From CAZLRH01 sp964562015 (GTDB lineage: Bacteria; Verrucomicrobiota; Verrucomicrobiia; Opitutales; JABDGR01): a stretch of 64,000 nt of DNA. The position numbers and the translations under genes were made by a program. The stretch spans positions 1-64,000 of the forward strand of contig CAZLRH010000020.1 in the NCBI GenBank assembly GCA_964562015.1, read 5' to 3'. Below are positions 59,413 to 64,000 of this stretch, in pieces; positions within the stretch are counted from its first letter, which is position 1; each line of letters starts with the position of its first letter. The notes beneath the pieces were generated by a model. That model made no database searches. It was not told the origin of the DNA and saw only the letters and a program-made list of their open reading frames with translations.

Positions 59413-59453
59413 CCATTGTTTAAAACATTATCCAGCAATGCTTTAAGCAATGG
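59413..59453. promoter_or_regulatory. Pair of operator-like palindromes upstream of the sugar kinase
   Basis: Two copies of a near-palindrome lie in opposite orientation: ATTGTTTAAAACATT (59415-59429) and AATGCTTTAAGCAAT (59437-59451), both within the extended form CCATTGYTTAAARCATT. Their centres are 22 bp apart, about two helical turns. This is the layout of a dimeric or tetrameric repressor site. It lies between the kinase (minus strand) and the lipoprotein gene (plus strand), so either could be the target. Confidence 0.55.
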
Positions 59454-59491
59454 CGATTTAGGCTGGCATAGCGAATGTTAAGGCTGGGTAA

Positions 59492-60412
59492 ATGCAAAAA
59501 TCCATGACCCAAGCTTTCCCCTCTGAAGTGGCCCGGAGCCGCACGCCGCTCAATCGCCGTCCGGCCTTTTATATAAAAAAATGTTATTCAATACTATTCA
59601 TCGTCCTGGCGACCTCACTGCTGGGTGGCTGTGTCGGTTGGAGCAATCAAACCCACACGCAGGCGACCAGCGTGGTGGATTTCCTCTACCCGCGCGACAC
59701 CCAGCACACCGATGCTCCCGCGGTGCCAGTTTTGAGCCTGCCGTTGCGCGTGGGCATCGCCTTTGTGCCGCCGGCTCGTGGCGCTGGGGGCAACCGCGTC
59801 GCCCCGCTCACCGAATCGGCCAAGACCGCCCTGCTCGAGCGTGTCGCCGCCGAGTTTCGCGCCCTCCCGTACGTGAAGACCATCGAGATCATTCCCACGA
59901 CCTACCTGCGGCCCGGCGGCGGTTTTGAAAATCTGGACCAGGTGAAAAGGATGTTCGGTGTGGATGTCATCGCGCTGGTCGCCTACGACCAGACTCAGTT
60001 CACCAATGAGGGTTTCTGGTCGCTGGCATATTGGACGATTGTCGGCGCTTACGTGGTGCAGGGCGAAAAGAACGACACGCAAACGCTCATGGAGGCCGTG
60101 GTCTATGACATTAAAAGCCAAAAATTGCTCTTTCGCGCGCCCGGCGCCAGCCAGGTCAAGGCGAGCGCCACCCTCGTCAATGTCACCGAGCAATTGCAGG
60201 CGGACAGCCGGAAGGGCTTTGACGCAGCCACCGCGCAATTGATCGCCAACCTCAAGACCGAACTGGACAACTTCAAAGCCCGCGTGAAGGACTCGCCGAC
60301 CGATTATCAAATTGAACGCCAGCCCGGCTATACTGGGGCCGGAGCGTTGGACGGTGAATTTGCCCTCGCGCTCGCTGGCCTGGCCTTGGCACGGTTGGTC
60401 AAACGAATTTAA
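59492..60412 (+). CDS. Rhombotarget lipoprotein (rhombosortase-linked)
   Basis: 306 aa. Basic N-terminus, hydrophobic stretch and lipobox SLLGGC with Cys47, so the mature protein is a lipoprotein. The domain has VGIAFVPPARG, TALLERVAAEFRALPYVKTIEIIPTTYL, GVDVIALVAYDQTQFTN, WTIVGAYVVQGEKNDTQTLMEAVVYD and LLFRAPG, the pattern of the rhombotarget lipoprotein family that accompanies rhombosortases. The C-terminus GAGALDGEFALALAGLALARLVKRI is a GlyGly-CTERM-like signal: Gly-rich start, hydrophobic helix, basic end. The rhombosortase gene follows 2 nt later, so this is probably its dedicated substrate. The pre-Cys leader is long, and the start could be lower. Confidence 0.86.
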   Translation: MQKSMTQAFPSEVARSRTPLNRRPAFYIKKCYSILFIVLATSLLGGCVGWSNQTHTQATSVVDFLYPRDTQHTDAPAVPVLSLPLRVGIAFVPPARGAGGNRVAPLTESAKTALLERVAAEFRALPYVKTIEIIPTTYLRPGGGFENLDQVKRMFGVDVIALVAYDQTQFTNEGFWSLAYWTIVGAYVVQGEKNDTQTLMEAVVYDIKSQKLLFRAPGASQVKASATLVNVTEQLQADSRKGFDAATAQLIANLKTELDNFKARVKDSPTDYQIERQPGYTGAGALDGEFALALAGLALARLVKRI

Positions 60413-60414
60413 CC

Positions 60415-61173
60415 ATGCGCGCAAAAATATTCAACCCTTCGGAGGGACAATCACCGTCCTGTCCCTTTCCCTGGGTGACGGCCCTGGTCGTGGCGCTGGC
60501 ACTGCTGGTGACGGGTGTCCCGGGCTGGGCCGCGGCGCTGGCCTATGACCGCGCGGGCCTTTCGCGCGGCGAAATTTGGCGCTTGTGGACCGGACATCTG
60601 GTGCACTTTTCTGCCAGTCATCTCGGCTGGGATTTGCTCGTCGTGGCGTTCGTGGGCACCTGGGTGGAACGGGCAGATTTTCGCGGTGGGCGTTGGCTCT
60701 GGTTTTGGGCGCCGCCGCTGGTGAGCCTCGTCCTGTTGCTTGGCGAACCCGCGCTCGTGCGCTATGGCGGACTCTCCGGGCTGGCCACCGCCGCGGTGGT
60801 CTTCGCTTGCCTAAGCGAATGGCGCCGCGCGCACGCGCAGCGGAATCTTTGGCTCATGTTGCTGGCCCTGGTTGCGCTGAAAATCGGCGTGGAATTTATC
60901 ACGGGCCATAATTTTTTCACGCGCTTCGACTCCCTCCCCGTGCGCGCGGTGCCGCTGAGCCATGCGGCCGGCTTCGCGGCAGCGATCGCCTGCTGGCTGA
61001 CTTTTAATGGCTCAAGTCAGGCGGAAGAGGCACGACCAGGACATCAACCTGCTGGCTCCGCCGACGACGGCGCATCCACGCCACGGAAACCAGCGCACCC
61101 AAGCCGGCCACCAAAGCCGTCGTCGACGGCTCGGGCACGGGTTGAAAGGCCAGGTATTGCGGCGTGTGGGTAA
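60415..61173 (+). CDS. rrtA: Rhombosortase (rhomboid-family C-terminal processing protease) with read-through tail
   Basis: 252 aa. About six hydrophobic segments, with WRLWTGHLVHFSASHLGWD (55-73), the catalytic Ser121 in GGLSGLA, and the catalytic His183 in PLSHAAGF. It cleaves GlyGly-CTERM tails after membrane insertion; in other bacteria such proteins are then exported by type II secretion. The core ends near residue 198 (CWLTFNG). The remaining 53 residues are polar, Pro/Arg-rich and unlike the family. They are read from DNA that is antisense to the 3' end of the converging PEP-CTERM gene, which suggests that the original stop codon was lost. Confidence 0.88.
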   Translation: MRAKIFNPSEGQSPSCPFPWVTALVVALALLVTGVPGWAAALAYDRAGLSRGEIWRLWTGHLVHFSASHLGWDLLVVAFVGTWVERADFRGGRWLWFWAPPLVSLVLLLGEPALVRYGGLSGLATAAVVFACLSEWRRAHAQRNLWLMLLALVALKIGVEFITGHNFFTRFDSLPVRAVPLSHAAGFAAAIACWLTFNGSSQAEEARPGHQPAGSADDGASTPRKPAHPSRPPKPSSTARARVERPGIAACG

Positions 61174-61981
61174 GCCCGGCCACAAACGTGCTGACCGTGC
61201 CGCCCGGCGTCACGCGCGCAATCGAATTTAGCCCCTGATTGGCTATATACAAATTGCCGCTGAGGTCAAAGGCCAGGCCCACGGGCGCGTTCACATCCGG
61301 GCTGCTGCTCACAAACGTGCTGACGATGCCGCCGGGTGTCACCATCGAGATGGTGCTGTTGGCGAAATTCGACACGAAAAGATTGCCGCTGCTGTCGAAG
61401 GCCAAGTCATTCGGATTGTTAAAACCTGACGCAAAGGGCAACACCGTGCCGGTGGGCGTCACCTGCACCACCGTGTTGTTATCGCGGTTGGCCACAAAAA
61501 GATTTCCGCTCGTGGCCAGCGCCACGCTGAAGGGGCTGTTGGTGGACGCAAAGCTGGAGACGACGCCCGCGGACGTCACCGTCGACAACCGCAGGAGACC
61601 GTAGTCCGCGACAATGATATTTCCGCCGGAATCGAAGGTCAGCCCCAGCGGCGTTTGCAAGCCGGTGGCGAAGGGGTGCACCACACCATCGGGCGTCACC
61701 TGGGAAATAACGCTTTGGAGGCTGCCCGACAACGCCTGCGTCACATAGAGATTGCCGCTGGTGCCGAAGACGACGCCGCCCGGGTGCTGCAAGCCGGTGG
61801 CAAACGTCGTGACCACGCCGAGCGTGCTCACTTCGTCAATCGTGCCGCCGCCATTGGAGGAGTAAAAAAGAATTTGCCCGTGGCAAAGGCCCGCGCTGAA
61901 AAGGGCGCCAAAGGACGCCAGCACGGTGAGTGCGGCGCGGGCCCGGTGGAAAAACCATGAAGAATGGCGGAGGTTTGTCAT
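61004..61981 (-). CDS. PEP-CTERM protein with NHL/SMP-30-like beta-propeller
   Basis: 325 aa. Signal peptide (about 1-35, ALFSAGLCHGQ). The body has six or seven repeats of the form GLTFDSGGNIIVADYG, ALATSGNLFVANRDNNTVVQVTP and GLAFDLSGNLYIANQGLNSIARVTP, which are NHL-type propeller blades. The end is VPEPSTTALVAGLGALVSVAW followed by RRRRR. The extra 14 residues after the basic cluster (VDVLVVPLPPDLSH) are not usual for PEP-CTERM proteins. They lie in the 170-nt overlap with the converging rhombosortase gene. The sorting exosortase is not in the window. Confidence 0.9.
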   Translation of the reverse strand: MTNLRHSSWFFHRARAALTVLASFGALFSAGLCHGQILFYSSNGGGTIDEVSTLGVVTTFATGLQHPGGVVFGTSGNLYVTQALSGSLQSVISQVTPDGVVHPFATGLQTPLGLTFDSGGNIIVADYGLLRLSTVTSAGVVSSFASTNSPFSVALATSGNLFVANRDNNTVVQVTPTGTVLPFASGFNNPNDLAFDSSGNLFVSNFANSTISMVTPGGIVSTFVSSSPDVNAPVGLAFDLSGNLYIANQGLNSIARVTPGGTVSTFVAGLTHTPQYLAFQPVPEPSTTALVAGLGALVSVAWMRRRRRSQQVDVLVVPLPPDLSH

Positions 61982-62365
61982 AAAAGGAAACAGGGCCCAC
62001 CGGAAGGCAGCGACGCTGTCTGAGCTCCCTAGTCAGCGACTTGGCCGGGTTTGTCAAGCGGTGTCGCAAAAATTAGGAAATTAAATATAAACTTTATTGG
62101 CAGATAGATTGCCACCGTTAGCACGTGGAGTGCCAACGGCGTTATTTTTCCCGGATTAATTCGGATTTGAGGGTAGCTCGCGCCAGCCTCGCGGTCGCCT
62201 CTCGGTCTGCTCCTGTTCGGCCCGCCCGGTGAAAGGGCCTAAATTGACGCAACGATTGAGTTGGCAGCGGGGTTAATAGCGTTTACTCCAGTTGATGGTC
62301 GGCGATGTCCCCCTTTGGCGTTTAAAGTTAATTCCCATTTTGCCGTTTTTTATCCGTCCTTCGCC
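61982..62365. other. Gene-free region upstream of the PEP-CTERM and FGE-like genes
   Basis: 384 nt between divergent starts. Near 62040-62100 it is AT-rich and probably promoter-bearing. At 62115-62139 there is an inverted repeat, CCGTTAGCAC / GTGCCAACGG with one mismatch and a 5-nt loop, followed on the plus strand by GTTATTTTT. It could be a regulator site or a terminator-like hairpin, although no plus-strand gene ends just before it. No ORF with coding character is visible in the rest. Confidence 0.4.
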
Positions 62366-64000
62366 ATGATCTTTCCGCCCTTTAGCCGCGTTTGCCTGGT
62401 AGCCGCGGCCTTATTCTCTGTTGGAGGGGTGATAGTCGCGGCCCAGAATGCTTCATCGACAGTGGTGCCGGGCGCGGTGCTGTCCGCGTCCCCTGCCAGC
62501 CACGAGCAAATCGTGGCGGAGCAAAAACAGGCTGAGGCCCGTTTCGCGACGTTGGCCCCCTTTCGTGCGCAACTCGCGGCCAATACCGGCATCAAGCTGG
62601 TGGCCATTCCCGCCGGCACGTTTTTGATGGGTAGTCCGGCGGATGAACCGGGCCGCCGCGATGACGAAGGCCCGCAGACGCGCGTGACCCTCACTGACGA
62701 TTTTCTCCTGGGTGCCACTGAAGTGACGCAGCGTCAGTATGAGGCCGTGATGGGCAACAACCCGAGCGACTTCAAGGCGGCCGGTCTGGATGCCCCGGTG
62801 GAGCGCCTGTCGGTGCAAAGTGCGAAAATGTTCTGTCAAAAATTGACTGAGCGCGAGCAGGCCGCCGGATATTTGCCCGATGGCTATGCCTTTGCCCTGC
62901 CCACGGAAGCGCAGTGGGAGTACGCGTGCCGCGCGGGCACCACCGGAGCCAACAGCGGAGACTTGGACGCAATGGCTTGGTATTCCAAGAACAGCAACAA
63001 GACCACCCATCCGGTCGGCTTAAAGCAGCCGAATGCCTGGGGTCTCTACGATATTTACGGCAACGTGGAAGAGTGGTGCGCCGATAGCCCATTAAATTAT
63101 GCCGGCGGAAATGTGACCAATCCCGTGGGCCCGATTCCCAACTACAGCAACAAAACACGCTTGGGTAACGGCTATCTGGCGCGCGGTGGCTGCTGGGACG
63201 ATGTTCCGACTGCCGTGCGTTCTGCCTATCGCAAGCGGTATCCGGGTTACATTGGTCGCTTCATCGGTTTTCGCCTTGCCCTGGTTAAGGTGTCGACGGC
63301 GTCAATAGCCCAGATGCCTGCTCCAGCTTCCACGAACAAACCGCCCGCGGCCCCGCCACCACCACCCGTGCGCCGCCCCGTGGTCGCGATCAATCGCGAG
63401 CAAATTGTGGAGGCGCAAAAACAGGCGGAAGCCCGCGCAGCCGCCCTGGCTGATTTTCGCGCCAAACTTGCCGCCGACCTCGGCCTCAAACTCGTCGCAA
63501 TCCCCGCCGGTCATTTCACGATGGGCAGCGCCGAGGATGAACCCGACCGCGGCGACGACGAGGGCCCGGCCACCCAAGTGACGTTGACCAGGGATTTCCT
63601 CCTCGGCGCCACCGATGTCACCCAGGGCCAGTATCAGGCCGTGATGGGAACGAATCCGAGCGATTTCAAAACCGCCGGCCCCAATGCGCCCGTCGAGAGC
63701 GTTTCTTTTGCCGACGCCCTGGCCTTTTGCCGGAAGCTCACTGACCGCGAACGCGCCGCCGGCAATTTGCCCGCTGGCTATGCCTTCACGCTGCCGACTG
63801 AGGCGCAATGGGAGTACGCCTGCCGTGCGGGCACCACTGACGCCTTTGCCGGCGACCCGGCGGAAATGTCCTGGTACGGCGACAACAGCGAGGGCAAGAC
63901 CCATCCGGTCGCCACCAAATTGCCGAACAACTGGGGCCTCTACGACATGTCCGGCAATGTTTATCAGTGGTGTCTCGACTGGTACGGCAAATATCCCGGC
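62366..64000 (+). CDS. Secreted protein with tandem formylglycine-generating-enzyme-like (FGE/SUMF1) domains (3' end outside window)
   Basis: 545 codons visible. Signal peptide (about 1-28). Domain 1 spans about 65-310: LVAIPAGTFLMGSPADEPGRRDDEGP, FLLGATEVTQRQYEAVMG, LPTEAQWEYACRAGTTG, GLYDIYGNVEEWCAD and GRFIGFRLAL. After a Pro-rich linker (about 320-340) a second, very similar domain starts (LVAIPAGHFTMGSAEDEP ... LPTEAQWEYACRAGTTDAFA ... GLYDMSGNVYQWC) and runs off the edge. Each domain is preceded by a similar helical segment (HEQIVAEQKQAEAR; REQIVEAQKQAEAR). In domain 1 the position of the catalytic cysteine pair of true FGE reads ARGGCWDDVPTAVRSAYR, so enzyme activity is doubtful. This is a tandem duplication of a non-catalytic or divergent FGE-fold unit. 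Confidence 0.88.
   Translation, partial: MIFPPFSRVCLVAAALFSVGGVIVAAQNASSTVVPGAVLSASPASHEQIVAEQKQAEARFATLAPFRAQLAANTGIKLVAIPAGTFLMGSPADEPGRRDDEGPQTRVTLTDDFLLGATEVTQRQYEAVMGNNPSDFKAAGLDAPVERLSVQSAKMFCQKLTEREQAAGYLPDGYAFALPTEAQWEYACRAGTTGANSGDLDAMAWYSKNSNKTTHPVGLKQPNAWGLYDIYGNVEEWCADSPLNYAGGNVTNPVGPIPNYSNKTRLGNGYLARGGCWDDVPTAVRSAYRKRYPGYIGRFIGFRLALVKVSTASIAQMPAPASTNKPPAAPPPPPVRRPVVAINREQIVEAQKQAEARAAALADFRAKLAADLGLKLVAIPAGHFTMGSAEDEPDRGDDEGPATQVTLTRDFLLGATDVTQGQYQAVMGTNPSDFKTAGPNAPVESVSFADALAFCRKLTDRERAAGNLPAGYAFTLPTEAQWEYACRAGTTDAFAGDPAEMSWYGDNSEGKTHPVATKLPNNWGLYDMSGNVYQWCLDWYGKYPG

Noticed and set aside
1..64000. tRNA or rRNA genes
   Set aside because: No cloverleaf with a conserved GGTTCRA arm or rRNA segment was recognised by eye. 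A covariance-model scan would be needed for certainty.

Overview
The window looks like a chromosomal segment of a Gram-negative bacterium, most likely a member of the Verrucomicrobiota. This is inferred from gene content, not from a marker gene. Supporting signs are three PEP-CTERM proteins, a rhombosortase pair, lipid A and LPS-type genes, sulfatase-modifying-factor-like proteins, high GC, and a Rho with a long disordered N-terminus. No rRNA, tRNA, transposase, prophage or CRISPR array was seen.

Layout. (1) About 1-12.1 kb, minus strand: a type II secretion operon read as gspG, gspG, gspH, gspI, gspJ, gspK, gspL, gspM, gspD, a glycine-rich secreted protein, then a gspE-type ATPase cut by the window edge. 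Several of these proteins carry very large glycine-rich insertions. (2) 12.4-14.1 kb: a two-gene ABC exporter. (3) 14.8-19 kb: a secreted S55-type peptidase-like protein and a secreted beta-propeller protein. (4) 19-21.4 kb: a hicB-like gene, aroD and coaE, interspersed with several families of palindromic repeats. (5) 21.4-29.4 kb: rho, then pilB-type ATPase, pilT, a second pilB-type ATPase and pilC/gspF. These supply motor and platform parts for type IV pili or the type II system. (6) 29.7-33.3 kb: PEP-CTERM proteins (one frameshifted) and a LamG-like lipoprotein. (7) 33.5-37.7 kb: rpsO-pnp, a DciA-like gene and a HAD phosphatase. (8) 37.7-58 kb: a large cell-surface glycan cluster. It holds GT2, GT4, four GT9 domains, GT10, FkbM methyltransferases, a sulfotransferase, an MBOAT plus SGNH acylation pair, an MsbA-like flippase and an LpxL-heptosyltransferase fusion. 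(9) 58-64 kb: a sugar kinase, a rhombotarget lipoprotein with its rhombosortase, a PEP-CTERM NHL-repeat protein, and the start of a protein with tandem FGE-like domains.

The genes share a cell-envelope theme: secretion (T2SS), C-terminal sorting (PEP-CTERM and GlyGly-CTERM/rhombosortase) and an elaborate modified glycan.

The most unusual non-coding signal is a set of intergenic palindromes. The arms of four sequence-unrelated families are degenerate tandem arrays with the same 9-nt period. A second class has a 7-nt period, and one copy of it lies in frame inside coaE. A third class is a double hairpin in which the arms differ by compensatory base changes. Translation starts also stand out: many are preceded by C/T-rich tracts rather than Shine-Dalgarno-like purine tracts.
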